DNA of 44,416 bases from JAJZEO01 sp964350315 (GTDB taxonomy: Bacteria > Chlamydiota > Chlamydiia > Chlamydiales > 2-12-FULL-49-11). Below the pieces are notes generated by a model, which saw only the letters and a list, made by a program, of their open reading frames with translations, ran no database searches and was not told the DNA's origin. The translations under genes were made by a program, and so were the position numbers. This document shows, piece by piece, positions 1-9,134 of the stretch. Positions within the stretch are counted from its first letter, which is position 1, and each line of letters opens with the position of its first letter. The DNA lies in the NCBI GenBank assembly GCA_964350315.1, contig CAYGJD010000013.1, forward strand, positions 1-44,416, read 5' to 3'.

Positions 1-795
1 CAATGCATCAATAATACGAATATTTGCCTGATGCGGCACAAGCCAATCGATTTCTTCTGTTGAAATTGAAGCTTTCTGAAGTGAAATCTTCATGGATTGC
101 TCCATTCGTCTAACAGCATGCTTAAAAACATCCCGGCCATTCATTTGTAAGTAATGATCCTTTTCTTCTACCCCTTCATCAGTTGGCCTCTTTCGACACC
201 CTCCTGCTGGTAAAATAAGTAATTCAGCCTCTTTTCCATCTGCTCCGAGATCATAATCACAGATTCTTAAGCCAGGCCCCTTATTTTGTACTAAAACAGC
301 AGCCGCTCCATCTCCAAACAATACGCAAGAAGATCGATCTGTATAATCAACAATAGAAGAAAGCTTTTCAGAACCAATAACTAAAATATTTCTGTACATG
401 CCGGATTCAATAAATGATTTGGCAACAACAAGTGAATAAAGAAGACCAGTACAAGCTGCTTGAATATCAAATGCTGCAGCATTGACAGCCTTTAACTCGC
501 GTTGAACATGACAAGCTGTTGAAGGAAATGTATGATCTGGTGTTAATGTCGCCACAATGATTAAATCAATTTCTTTAACATCGACCCTTGCTTTTTCAAG
601 ACAAATCTTTGCAGCAATCGCTCCCATCTCAGATGTAAACTCATTTTTTCTAGCGATTCTTCTCTCTTTTATTCCCGTTCTTGACACAATCCATTCATCA
701 TTTGTATCAACCATTTTTTCAAGATCGGCATTCGTCAGTACCTTACTAGGCAGATATGAACCTGTATGGGTAATATAGGCGCTCTTAGAAGCCAT
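1..795 (-). CDS. fabH: beta-ketoacyl-ACP synthase III FabH (partial, C-terminus outside window)
   Basis: FabH condenses acetyl-CoA with malonyl-ACP, the first step of type II fatty acid elongation in the cytoplasm. The visible 265 codons start at the ATG at 795, behind a GGAAAGAGA ribosome site. The thiolase-fold landmarks are present: the nucleophilic Cys in AACTGL (about residue 115) and the catalytic His in PHQANIR (about residue 255). The frame is open to the window edge, so the final catalytic Asn and the C-terminus lie outside. recR is divergent, with about 100 bp between the starts. In Chlamydia fabH also sits next to recR (CT239/CT240, from memory). Confidence 0.95.
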   Translation of the reverse strand, partial: MASKSAYITHTGSYLPSKVLTNADLEKMVDTNDEWIVSRTGIKERRIARKNEFTSEMGAIAAKICLEKARVDVKEIDLIIVATLTPDHTFPSTACHVQRELKAVNAAAFDIQAACTGLLYSLVVAKSFIESGMYRNILVIGSEKLSSIVDYTDRSSCVLFGDGAAAVLVQNKGPGLRICDYDLGADGKEAELLILPAGGCRKRPTDEGVEEKDHYLQMNGRDVFKHAVRRMEQSMKISLQKASISTEEIDWLVPHQANIRIIDAL

Positions 796-896
796 TCTCT
801 TTCCTCTATGCTTAAATGGTAACAAACCTGACCTAGTTTATCTCATAGACTTGAAAAAAAGAAAGTGTTAAAAAGAGTGGTTTACGAGGAAAAACC

Positions 897-1493
897 ATGA
901 AATATCCGATCCCCCTTCAAAGACTCATCACTCTTCTCAAAAAATTTCCTGGCGTTGGCCAAAGGACTGCAGAACGGTATGCTTTTCAAATTATTAATTG
1001 GAAGGATGCTGACCTTTCAAATCTCGCTCATACCCTCGCGCATTTAAAAAATGATTTAACATCTTGTGTTGAGTGTGGGGCTTTAAAAGATGAGAGTCAA
1101 TGTGCTTTTTGCAACACTGGCAGACGAGATAAAAAGGTGTTGTGCATCATAAGCTCACCGAAGGACATCTATGCCATCGAAAGCACCGGGATTTTTAATG
1201 GAATCTACCACGTAATGCCAGGCCTACTTTCTCCTCTCGATGGAGTCGGACCCGAAGAAATGAAATTTGATCATCTCCGAGAACGCATCGAAAAATTAGG
1301 AGTACGAGAAATCATTTTAGCGCTTGATTCAACCGTTGAAGGTGACGCTACAGCCCTTTTCTTAAAACGTGAATTAGAAAAATTAGGTATTCTTATTTCT
1401 CGCCTCGCTTTAGGCATGCCACTTGGTTCTTCGCTAGACTTTATCGACGGTGGAACCCTTTCACAAGCACTTTCAGCTAGGTTGCCCATCTAA
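897..1493 (+). CDS. recR: recombination mediator protein RecR
   Basis: RecR works with RecO (and RecF) to load RecA onto SSB-coated single-stranded DNA at gaps. The 198-residue length is typical. It shows the N-terminal helix-hairpin-helix (LLKKFPGVGQRTAERYAF), a four-cysteine zinc finger (CVECG then CAFC, about residues 57-71) and a Toprim domain with the ILALDSTVEGDATA segment. The ATG at 897 follows GAGGAAAAACC, a good Shine-Dalgarno site. It is the first gene of the forward run leading to bamA, with a 237-bp gap that holds a long inverted repeat. Identification is firm. Confidence 0.96.
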   Translation: MKYPIPLQRLITLLKKFPGVGQRTAERYAFQIINWKDADLSNLAHTLAHLKNDLTSCVECGALKDESQCAFCNTGRRDKKVLCIISSPKDIYAIESTGIFNGIYHVMPGLLSPLDGVGPEEMKFDHLRERIEKLGVREIILALDSTVEGDATALFLKRELEKLGILISRLALGMPLGSSLDFIDGGTLSQALSARLPI

Positions 1494-1640
1494 TCTAACT
1501 CATTTTTTCCTGCTTACGTCATTTAAATTTATTTCCTCAATTTCTATAAACTTAACTAAACCTATTTAGAAATTCTTCTCTAATTGACCATGAAAACAAT
1601 TTCTAAATACTGATACAAAGCAATTACACCATCTCCAATA

Positions 1641-1717
1641 CGCTTTGTTTTTTTAATCTGCTTGTTGCATTTTTTCAAGAGATCACATACCATTAGAGCC
1701 ATTAAAAAAACAAAGCG
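1641..1717. repeat. perfect 17-bp inverted repeat in the bamA leader
   Basis: The arms are 1641-1657 (CGCTTTGTTTTTTTAAT) and 1701-1717, its exact reverse complement, separated by 43 bp. The right arm ends 13 bp before the bamA start codon at 1731. In RNA this could form a 17-bp stem that isolates the leader just ahead of the initiation region. The core is an A/T homopolymer run, but the GC-containing ends (CGCTTTG/CAAAGCG) make simple low complexity a poor explanation. No coding use is evident. Function is unknown; an RNA regulatory hairpin is an inference. Confidence 0.7.
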
Positions 1718-1730
1718 AGTGAAGTGTACG

Positions 1731-4112
1731 ATGAATAGATTAAAGCAGCTGGCGCTAATCCTTATATGCACATTAAATATAAATACCGCATTTTCCGCCG
1801 GTGGCCCTGAAATTCCCTATGAAGGAATGAAGGTTAAATCAATTGTCGTATCTTTCAAAAACCAAGCTCCAGGAGAAAGAGATGACAGTTCAGCTGTCAT
1901 TCAAATGCTGGGTGTAAAGACTGATTCGTCTTTTAATCAAGAACTTTTTGACCAAGATTTAAAGCGTCTTACAGAAGAATACGATTGGGTTGAACCCTCA
2001 CTTAAGATAGTTGACGGCGAATTAGTCATTCATCTTGAAATTAAAAAGCATCCTGTAATCACACGTTTTAATGTCGAAGGGTCTCCTCTAAAAGACTCAA
2101 AGCTTCTTAAAGAAGCTGACTTGAAAACAGGAATGACATACAACAAAGAGAATTTCTACAAATCAATCAATAAGATCCGCGACTATTTCATTAAAAAAGG
2201 GTACTTTAAAGTTGAAGTAGACTACATCGTTGAGCAATATCCAAGTGATAACGAAATAATGGTAACAATTCAAGTTATAAAAGGTCCGAAGGGTCGTATA
2301 AGTTCGATTGAATACAAAGGGTTTACAAAAGCAGAAAAATCAGACATTCAAGAAATGGTCCGTGTAAAAAAATACAACATGTTTACAAGTTGGATTAGTG
2401 GATCAGGAACAATTAAAGAAGAAGATTTTGATCCAGATGTACAAACAATCGTTCACTATTTACAGAACAATGGCTATGTAGATGCACACGTACAAATGCG
2501 TATAGAAGATCGTCCAAAAGACAAACTCGCTCTTGTTATTGAATTGCATCGTGGAGAAAAATACAGCATCAACAAGATTTCCTACTCTGGATTCACTTTA
2601 AAAGATGAAAAAACGTTAGAAAAAGCATCAGAGCTTAAAAAAGGCGATGTTTACTCTATTGACAAAATTCGTGGCGCTCAAGAACGACTCAAAGAGCTTT
2701 ATACTAAAGATGGTTATCTACAAACCAACGTTGACTACACAATGACTGTTATTCCAGGCGAACACGAATATAATGTGAATTTCAACATAGAAGAATCAGA
2801 TCAAAACCGTATTGGCCTTGTCATTGTCTCAGGAAATCACGCTACTCGCAATAATGTCATTCTTAACAGCATTGATTTTGAGCCGGGTGAAGTCTATGAT
2901 TCACGCAAGATAAAAACTTCTCAAAGAAGGTTGATGTCTACTGGATATTTCAAAAACGTGAATATCTATGCAGCAAAAACAGACGACTCAGACATGTGCG
3001 CTCCTGAATACCGGGATGTTATTGTTGAAGTAGATGAAGCTCAAACAGGTAATGCCTCCCTCTTTATGGGTTTCAGTTCTACTGACAACATCTTTGGTGG
3101 AGTTGACTTAACTGAAAACAACTTTAATGTTGGCGGTCTTAGAAACTTCTGGTTTGAAGGTCCTTCTGCACTAAGAGGCGGCGGGGAATTCCTTCAAATT
3201 AAAGGTACTGTTGGAGCACGAGAATACGGTGTAAACGTATCTTGGCTTGATCCATACTTATTTGACTCTCTATGGAGATTTGGTGTAGATTTTGACTACA
3301 ACAGAAGCAGTGTAATGTATGACACAAACGTTTTTGATGGAAACTATAGCATCCATGCTATTGGTGGTGCAATGTCTGCCACTTATCCCCTAACTTCTAA
3401 ACTATCATATGGTTTTAGATTCAGAGTAAGAGACTCTATTTTCGCAGTTCCTAATGACGCACCTCCTGTTGCTGTAGAAGAACATTTGAATGCTGGTATT
3501 GTTTCTGGTATAGCAGCTACTGCAGCATATGATTCAACTGACAACATATTTAAACCAAGACGAGGAATTCGTTCTAATTTTGAAAGCGAATTTGCTGGAT
3601 TAGTAAGAGACACAGAAGAATATACTGATTTCCCTTTCCTACGTTTTCAGAGCTTCAACTCGGTCTACTACCCCGTTTGGAAAAAAGGGACATTCAAGCT
3701 TAAAGGTGACTTTAAGTTTATCCAACCACTTTGGCTTGGAAGAGCAGAAGATTTTCCAAATGCTGAGCGTTTCTACCTCGGTGGTGAGGCAACAATCAGA
3801 GGATATGCTCCTGGTAGCGTTGGCCCCTCTTTTGGCGACAGAAAACCAATCGGTGGTATATCATCCTCTCTATTTTCAGCAGAGTATGCACAAAATATTT
3901 TCAAACCCCTTGATGTTTTTACCTTCTTTGATGCAGGTTCTATTTCGCTAACTCCTTGGGATATAGACAAAGTCAAAATGAGTACAGGCGTAGGGATAAG
4001 ACTAGACATTGGTAGACAACTCCCATTTGTTATCGGTTATGGATATCCAATAAACCCAGACTATAAAGATCAAGAACAAAGACTCTTTTTCAGTATGGCT
4101 GGCCAATTCTAA
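1731..4112 (+). CDS. bamA: outer-membrane protein assembly factor BamA (Omp85)
   Basis: BamA is the central outer-membrane component that folds and inserts beta-barrel proteins. I chose the ATG at 1731 (793 residues) because it begins a clear signal peptide (MNRLKQLALILICTL, ending near AFSAGG). The in-frame ATG at 1662 would add 23 basic residues ahead of it. After the signal come repeated POTRA domains (to about residue 440) and the C-terminal barrel, with the lid-loop motif GGEATIRGY and a C-terminal aromatic residue (FSMAGQF). The length is close to the chlamydial homologue CT241. A terminator follows before skp. The Shine-Dalgarno site is weak (GAAGTG) and a long inverted repeat lies just upstream. 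Confidence 0.96.
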   Translation: MNRLKQLALILICTLNINTAFSAGGPEIPYEGMKVKSIVVSFKNQAPGERDDSSAVIQMLGVKTDSSFNQELFDQDLKRLTEEYDWVEPSLKIVDGELVIHLEIKKHPVITRFNVEGSPLKDSKLLKEADLKTGMTYNKENFYKSINKIRDYFIKKGYFKVEVDYIVEQYPSDNEIMVTIQVIKGPKGRISSIEYKGFTKAEKSDIQEMVRVKKYNMFTSWISGSGTIKEEDFDPDVQTIVHYLQNNGYVDAHVQMRIEDRPKDKLALVIELHRGEKYSINKISYSGFTLKDEKTLEKASELKKGDVYSIDKIRGAQERLKELYTKDGYLQTNVDYTMTVIPGEHEYNVNFNIEESDQNRIGLVIVSGNHATRNNVILNSIDFEPGEVYDSRKIKTSQRRLMSTGYFKNVNIYAAKTDDSDMCAPEYRDVIVEVDEAQTGNASLFMGFSSTDNIFGGVDLTENNFNVGGLRNFWFEGPSALRGGGEFLQIKGTVGAREYGVNVSWLDPYLFDSLWRFGVDFDYNRSSVMYDTNVFDGNYSIHAIGGAMSATYPLTSKLSYGFRFRVRDSIFAVPNDAPPVAVEEHLNAGIVSGIAATAAYDSTDNIFKPRRGIRSNFESEFAGLVRDTEEYTDFPFLRFQSFNSVYYPVWKKGTFKLKGDFKFIQPLWLGRAEDFPNAERFYLGGEATIRGYAPGSVGPSFGDRKPIGGISSSLFSAEYAQNIFKPLDVFTFFDAGSISLTPWDIDKVKMSTGVGIRLDIGRQLPFVIGYGYPINPDYKDQEQRLFFSMAGQF

Positions 4113-4139
4113 TTGAAAAAAGTAATTTTATTGCAGTTG

Positions 4140-4170
4140 GGTGCTAATAACTTGTTATTGGCACCTTTTT
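4140..4170 (+). terminator. intrinsic terminator between bamA and skp
   Basis: The stem GGTGCTAATAAC / GTTATTGGCACC (12 pairs including one G-U) is followed directly by TTTTT. It lies 27 bp after the bamA stop and separates bamA from skp, so skp is likely to have its own promoter. Confidence 0.85.
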
Positions 4171-4174
4171 GTTA

Positions 4175-4202
4175 GTTGACCAAAAGCTCATTTGGATGAT
4201 AC
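4175..4202 (+). promoter_or_regulatory. possible sigma-70-type promoter for skp-lpxD
   Basis: TTGACC near 4175 is followed 16-17 bp later by a weak -10-like GATACC/ATACCC. It sits between the bamA terminator and the skp Shine-Dalgarno site (AGGAG). The -10 match is poor, so this is tentative. Confidence 0.3.
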
Positions 4203-4243
4203 CCTAGGAGCATCTTACAAACTTTTTAGGAGAACCTAATCTA

Positions 4244-4828
4244 ATGAAGAAAAAACATTTGCTCACATCCGCTGTTGTCTTCGCCTCGCTTTTCTTGACT
4301 GCTCCATCATTTGCTTCTGATAAAGTTGCAAGCATTGGTGTTGTTGATTTCGCAAAGTGTATTATGGAATCAAAACACGGTAAAAAAGAACAAGAAAACT
4401 ATGAATCTTTAAAGACTCGTATGCAAAAGGCTGTTGAAGACCTTGACACTCAAATGAGTGAAACAGCGAATAAACTTCAAGACAAAGATCTTCTTGATTC
4501 TTTAAGTCCAGAAGCTGAACAAGAACTCCGTATTAAATTTCAAACTTTGGGCGAAGAAATGCAACGCTACCAGGGTCAGTTTTACCAAGTTATGCAACAA
4601 GCAAACATGAAACTTATGCAGTCTATGCATGAATTGATTGAAAATGCTTCTCATGAAGTTGGTCAATCAAACAAACTTACTTTGATCATTAACAAAGATG
4701 CTGCATTCCACTTTTCTCCAGCACTTGAAGTTACAGACAAAATTATTGGTGAACTTAATAAGAAGTTTGATAAAGAATCAAGCATTGCCAAAACAGCAGA
4801 CTCTAAAAAACCTAACTCAACTAAATAG
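4244..4828 (+). CDS. skp: periplasmic chaperone Skp/OmpH
   Basis: Skp (OmpH) is a periplasmic trimeric holdase that keeps unfolded outer-membrane proteins soluble on the way to BamA. The 194-residue product has a signal peptide (MKKKHLLTSAVVFASLFLTAPSFAS). It then has the family start IGVVDFAKCIMES and a long charged helical region (about residues 50-130) expected to form the coiled-coil tentacle. The extended C-terminal tail is lysine- and serine-rich. AGGAG lies about 10 nt before the start. It is next to bamA and lpxD, as in other chlamydiae (CT241-CT243) and many proteobacteria, and lpxD starts only 13 bp downstream. Confidence 0.92.
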   Translation: MKKKHLLTSAVVFASLFLTAPSFASDKVASIGVVDFAKCIMESKHGKKEQENYESLKTRMQKAVEDLDTQMSETANKLQDKDLLDSLSPEAEQELRIKFQTLGEEMQRYQGQFYQVMQQANMKLMQSMHELIENASHEVGQSNKLTLIINKDAAFHFSPALEVTDKIIGELNKKFDKESSIAKTADSKKPNSTK

Positions 4829-4841
4829 AGCTTAATAGAGT

Positions 4842-5921
4842 ATGAGAAAAAAGTTTATATTAAGAGAGCTTGCAAAAGCTCTCTTTTGTGAAATGCACGG
4901 TGACCCCGAGTGGATTATCGAAGGTGTTGACAATTTGAAAAGTGCACAAAAAAATGAACTTTCATTCTTTGCAAATGATGCTTTTTTAAAGGATTTTTTA
5001 GAAAGCAAAGCGGGTGTTATTTGCGTAAGCAACAAACTTGAGCTTAAACATCACAAAAACTATCTTATTTCAAAAAACCCAACGGAAACATTTCAAAAAG
5101 CAGTTGAACTCCTTTGTCACGACGCTTCCCGTTCAGGATTTATCGGAATCCATCCAACTTCTGTTGTACACCAAACTGTTAAAATCGGAAAAAATGTTTC
5201 AATAGGCCCACATTCTGTTATCGATCGCAATGTAATTATTGGTGACAATACTACTATCGCCCCTCACGTCTCAATTGGACCAGAAGTATCAATAGGATCA
5301 GACTGCTACCTACATCCAAATTCCGTTATCAGAGAAGGCTGCACTCTTCATAACCGCGTTATTCTTCAACCAGGCGCAGTAATCGGCGGTTGCGGTTATG
5401 GCTACACGCAAAACGAAAAGAACGAAAGTCAAAAAATTCGCCACTTTGGCTCTGTGATCTTAGAAGATGATGTAGAGATTGGTGCCAATGCCACAATAGA
5501 TCGTGGTAGATTTAAACCAACTCGAATTGGAAAAGGTGTAAAAATAGACAACTTAGTCATGATTGCCCACAATACAGAAATAGGTGAAAACTCTTTGATA
5601 ATTGCTCAAGCTGGCATTGCAGGATCGACAAAGATTGGAAAAAATTGTATTATCGCAGCGCAAGCTGGTCTAGTTGGTCATTTACACATTGAAGATCAAG
5701 TAATTATTGCTGCTCAGTCAGGAGTTGGGAAATCAATCTATAAGCCTGGGTTTTATGGGGCTGCATTAACAGCTGTGCCAATTAACGAATATAGAAGAAG
5801 AAGTGCTCATATTAATCGACTTGATAAATATGTAGAGCAAATAAAGCTCTTAAGGAAAAGGGTCGACACTTTAGAGGCTCAGAAAATTCAAGAGAGTTCT
5901 TGCGAAGTTTTTGATTCTTAA
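4842..5921 (+). CDS. lpxD: UDP-3-O-acylglucosamine N-acyltransferase LpxD
   Basis: LpxD adds the second, N-linked acyl chain to UDP-3-O-acyl-glucosamine from acyl-ACP, the third step of lipid A synthesis. The 359-residue protein has the N-terminal uridine-binding domain (with NPTETFQKAVELL). A long left-handed beta-helix of hexapeptide repeats follows (about residues 105-310), then a C-terminal helix. The catalytic His lies in MIAHNTEIGEN (about residue 243). Most likely it is cotranscribed with skp, 13 bp upstream. lpxA and fabZ are not in the window. Confidence 0.96.
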   Translation: MRKKFILRELAKALFCEMHGDPEWIIEGVDNLKSAQKNELSFFANDAFLKDFLESKAGVICVSNKLELKHHKNYLISKNPTETFQKAVELLCHDASRSGFIGIHPTSVVHQTVKIGKNVSIGPHSVIDRNVIIGDNTTIAPHVSIGPEVSIGSDCYLHPNSVIREGCTLHNRVILQPGAVIGGCGYGYTQNEKNESQKIRHFGSVILEDDVEIGANATIDRGRFKPTRIGKGVKIDNLVMIAHNTEIGENSLIIAQAGIAGSTKIGKNCIIAAQAGLVGHLHIEDQVIIAAQSGVGKSIYKPGFYGAALTAVPINEYRRRSAHINRLDKYVEQIKLLRKRVDTLEAQKIQESSCEVFDS

Positions 5922-5973
5922 CTATGGTAAAATTAGATCGATGCACACTCGTCTAACATGTTGGAAATAAATA

Positions 5974-6897
5974 ATGTACACTAATTATTTTAAAAATGAG
6001 AACGAAGAAAAGTTTCATGCAGTTGAAAAACTGATCAATGATTCTTGGCTTCATGTTGAACATGCAACAATGAGTGAAATCAAGTATGTGTCAGAGGTTC
6101 TAGAACTTGAAATCAAAGACATTGCTGATGCTCTTGACATGATGGAAATTGCCCGTATTGAGCGAATCCAAAAAGATGCCTTTGTTGTATACGTTCGTTT
6201 TCCTTATAGACAAGAAGTTGGACTCTATACAGCAACACTAACGATCATCATCTCAAAATCGCATATCACAACAATTTGTCCAACATCGTGCCACATTATT
6301 CAAAAGATGCTCTCTCAACCATCGACACTTGCAACAAGTATGAAGTCAAAGCTCCTTATCGATATTCTTATGAGAATCGTTCAAGAGTATACGCTAGCAA
6401 TAAAAAGAGTTCGCGCAGAGGTGATCAATCAAGAAAAAGATATTTCGACAATGTCTGATGATGAAATCACAGAATTGACGCGTAAGGAAGAAAATCTAAA
6501 CCAATCGCTCAATTCTCTACAGCCTCTCAAGGAAGTCATTGAAGAGATTCTTTCGGGCAAATTTACGATACTCTACGAAAGAGACCAAGAGCTTTTAGAA
6601 GACCTTCTCCTAGCAACAGAACAATCAGAAGATCTTTGCCGGTTATCTCTTAGAATTATTTCATCTTTAAGAAATTCAGTTCAAGTGATTATCACAAACC
6701 AGTTTAACAAGACAATCAAGCTTTTGACCGCCCTCACAATCATTCTAAACTTTCCGACTACAATTGCTTCTATTTACGGAATGAACGTCAATCTTCCCTT
6801 TGCACAAAACCCTTGGGCATTTGCACTAATCATGGGCTTTATTATCTTAACTTCGATTGGATCGTTTTTCTTCTTTCAGCGTCGTAAATGGCTTTAG
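5974..6897 (+). CDS. CorA-family divalent cation transporter
   Basis: CorA proteins are homopentameric inner-membrane channels for Mg2+ (sometimes Co2+, Ni2+ or Zn2+). The 307-residue product has a large charged cytoplasmic N-terminal domain with a long helical stretch. Two membrane segments lie at the C-terminus. The first ends in the signature YGMN (about residue 268), followed by the short loop VNLPFAQNP and the second segment ending in basic RRKWL. GGAA lies upstream of the ATG. Its stop is 1 bp from the stop of the convergent gene on the other strand. The substrate cannot be read from the sequence. Confidence 0.9.
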   Translation: MYTNYFKNENEEKFHAVEKLINDSWLHVEHATMSEIKYVSEVLELEIKDIADALDMMEIARIERIQKDAFVVYVRFPYRQEVGLYTATLTIIISKSHITTICPTSCHIIQKMLSQPSTLATSMKSKLLIDILMRIVQEYTLAIKRVRAEVINQEKDISTMSDDEITELTRKEENLNQSLNSLQPLKEVIEEILSGKFTILYERDQELLEDLLLATEQSEDLCRLSLRIISSLRNSVQVIITNQFNKTIKLLTALTIILNFPTTIASIYGMNVNLPFAQNPWAFALIMGFIILTSIGSFFFFQRRKWL

Positions 6898-6898
6898 T

Positions 6899-7759
6899 TT
6901 ATTTTTTAAACGCTCGATTAAGCTCTTCTCTTGTTATTGTCACACTTCCCTGTGATTGCCTAGATTCAGTTGCAAGTCTTCTAATTAAAGCCCTCATTCC
7001 TACGCTAGAATTTTGCTCGATCTGACTCTCGAGTTGTATAATTCTTTCTCGATTTCTAGCTCCTTCTGATTCTAGCTCTCTTTCATGGGCTGTAATATTT
7101 ACATCTCTTTCTCGAAGCCTTAGTGCTTCCTCTTCAAGAGCATTGATCTGTGTTTGCAAACCTTCTGTTACAGACTGAAGAATTGGAGCGACTGCCATTA
7201 TTAATTCTTCTTGAGTTAAAGCCGCTTGCCCTTGTCTACCTGCCCCAAATTCACTCATTTGTAACCGAAGAGCAACAACAAGATCTGCTGTTTCTGCTTC
7301 TTCTTTTTCCTTAGCATTTACTAATCCTTTAACATCTGAAAGTTCCTCTTCCAAAGCTAAAGCCTTTCTTCTTGCTGAAAACTCTGTTAAAGGAACGGGA
7401 GCTTTATCAAGAGGCTCTCTACAAAACTTTGTTGCATAACCACCTAAAAATATGAAGGGCAAACAAAAACTGACCCAAGAATAATAAAGAGCAGATTTAC
7501 TCCACTTGATAAATTCTTTTTTTCCATCTTCCTTTGCGGAAACACTTTCACTAAAGATAAGTCCTATTGATTTGAAAATTTCAGAGATTACAATGACTAA
7601 AATTGTACAAGACTGCGTAGTATATTTTACAAAGCTTGCCGCATTTTGCATGGGTGAAATAGAAGATATTTTATGAAATCTATTCATTAAATCTTCATTC
7701 TCTTCCACACCAACTGGCATAGGATTGATAATCATTCCTGTCACGACAGAACTTAACAT
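6899..7759 (-). CDS. hypothetical protein with paired hydrophobic domain and coiled coil (inclusion-membrane-protein-like)
   Basis: I do not recognise a family. The 286-residue product starts at the ATG at 7759 behind GAGGGTGGCTT. Two hydrophobic segments (about residues 51-69 and 89-109) are separated by a short hydrophilic linker, giving a bilobed hydrophobic domain. The rest (about 120-285) is Glu/Arg/Gln-rich with heptad-like spacing, a likely coiled coil. There is no cleavable signal peptide. This layout resembles chlamydial inclusion membrane (Inc) proteins, which are type III secreted into the vacuole membrane; that link is inference. It lies between lpxD/corA and the pdh operon, where C. 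trachomatis has the hypothetical CT244. Homology to CT244 cannot be judged here. Confidence 0.75.
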   Translation of the reverse strand: MLSSVVTGMIINPMPVGVEENEDLMNRFHKISSISPMQNAASFVKYTTQSCTILVIVISEIFKSIGLIFSESVSAKEDGKKEFIKWSKSALYYSWVSFCLPFIFLGGYATKFCREPLDKAPVPLTEFSARRKALALEEELSDVKGLVNAKEKEEAETADLVVALRLQMSEFGAGRQGQAALTQEELIMAVAPILQSVTEGLQTQINALEEEALRLRERDVNITAHERELESEGARNRERIIQLESQIEQNSSVGMRALIRRLATESRQSQGSVTITREELNRAFKK

Positions 7760-7838
7760 AAGCCACCCTCTTAGTGATTTCTTAACAATTATACAGTCAT
7801 TAGGATTTCATGGAATTCAAAATGATAATTTTAAAGCA

Positions 7839-9134
7839 TTAAATGGTCAGGCTAGCTGGATTTTCAAGATATCTTTTTAACGTATGTAAAAACATAGCCC
7901 CCTCAGCACCATCAATCACCCGATGATCTAAAGATATTGTTACATACATAACATGACCGCTTATGATTTGGCCATTTTTAACGATAGCTTTTTCTTTTAT
8001 ACCACCAACAGCAAGAATTGCGGCTTGTGGAGGATTAATCACAGCTTTAAAGGAATGAATACCAAACATCCCTAAATTTGAGACAGTAAACGAACCACCT
8101 TGGTATTCTTCTGGAGCGAGTCGATTTTCTTTTGCTTTTTTGGCTAACGCTCTCGCCTCTCCGCTTAATTGCAATAGGTCTTTATAGTCTGCGTGAAAAA
8201 TAATCGGAGTAATTAATCCATCTGGAATACTTACAGCAAGCGAAATATCGACAGTTTTAAAGCGTATGATTTTTGAGTCTTTTGAGTTGTAGCCACTATT
8301 AACACCAGGATGTTTTCTCAAAGTAAGAGCAGTTGCGCGTAGAATGAAGTCATTAAAAGTCACCTTCATTCCCATTTCTTTGAGTTGAGCTCGAAGTTCT
8401 ATCAAAGCATCAACATGAATTTCCTCTGTAATGTAGTAATGAGGAATCGTCATTTTTGAGGTTTGAAGTCTATCTCCAATTACTTTACGAATAGGCGTCA
8501 GCGTCTCTTCTTCAAACGTTCCAGGTGCAAGATTTGGGGTTCCATCTCCGTAAGAAATTAAACCTTTTTTCTGCGCTGTTTCTAAATCTTTTGCAATAAT
8601 ACGACCACTTGGTCCTGAACCTCTAACAGAAGTAAGATCTAACCCTTGCTCTTTAGCAATTCTTTTTGCTAAAGGAGATGCAACAACTGATGCCATCTCA
8701 TCTTTTGCTGGAAATTTATACCCCGTTCTAGGTGGAGCAGGCTCAAATGTCATAGCAGAAAGAACACCGGTTGGTGTTGATGTTGGTGTTTTTTCAGCTT
8801 GCTGCTCTGATGTGGAGCTTTTTTCTGATCCGAGCGCAGCAGTAACTTTTTTTAAATTTGGTTCTTCTAGCTGATATGCTGATATATCCTCATCAGCACT
8901 TTCTGTGACGATTGCAATACCTTGATTGACAACAGCTCTTTGACCTTCTTGAACAACGATCTTTCTTATATACCCTGTTTCAATAGCTGTAAATTCAACT
9001 GTTGATTTATCAGTTGTAATTTCACAAAGAGGGTCCCCTTCTGAAACTTTGTCCCCTTCTTTTTTCAACCACTTTGCAATTGAACCCTCTACCATAGTTG
9101 GGGACAATGCAGGCATTGTAATTGTTGTAGCCAT
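7839..9134 (-). CDS. pdhC: pyruvate dehydrogenase E2, dihydrolipoamide acetyltransferase
   Basis: E2 forms the core of the pyruvate dehydrogenase complex and transfers the acetyl group from lipoamide to CoA. The 431-residue protein has one lipoyl domain (residues 1-78, lipoylated Lys in TTDKSTVEF). A flexible Ala/Thr/Pro/Ser linker follows, then a peripheral subunit-binding domain (VASPLAKRIAKEQGLDL...GRIIAKDL, about 130-170). The C-terminal catalytic domain ends with the active-site HRVIDGAEGA. It is the last gene of pdhABC; its ATG overlaps the pdhB stop (TAATG). The E3 gene (lpd) is not in the window. Confidence 0.95.
   Translation of the reverse strand: MATTITMPALSPTMVEGSIAKWLKKEGDKVSEGDPLCEITTDKSTVEFTAIETGYIRKIVVQEGQRAVVNQGIAIVTESADEDISAYQLEEPNLKKVTAALGSEKSSTSEQQAEKTPTSTPTGVLSAMTFEPAPPRTGYKFPAKDEMASVVASPLAKRIAKEQGLDLTSVRGSGPSGRIIAKDLETAQKKGLISYGDGTPNLAPGTFEEETLTPIRKVIGDRLQTSKMTIPHYYITEEIHVDALIELRAQLKEMGMKVTFNDFILRATALTLRKHPGVNSGYNSKDSKIIRFKTVDISLAVSIPDGLITPIIFHADYKDLLQLSGEARALAKKAKENRLAPEEYQGGSFTVSNLGMFGIHSFKAVINPPQAAILAVGGIKEKAIVKNGQIISGHVMYVTISLDHRVIDGAEGAMFLHTLKRYLENPASLTI

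Noticed and set aside
1580..1771. 63-codon minus-strand frame over the bamA leader
   Set aside because: It reads through the long inverted repeat and into bamA antisense; no ribosome site.
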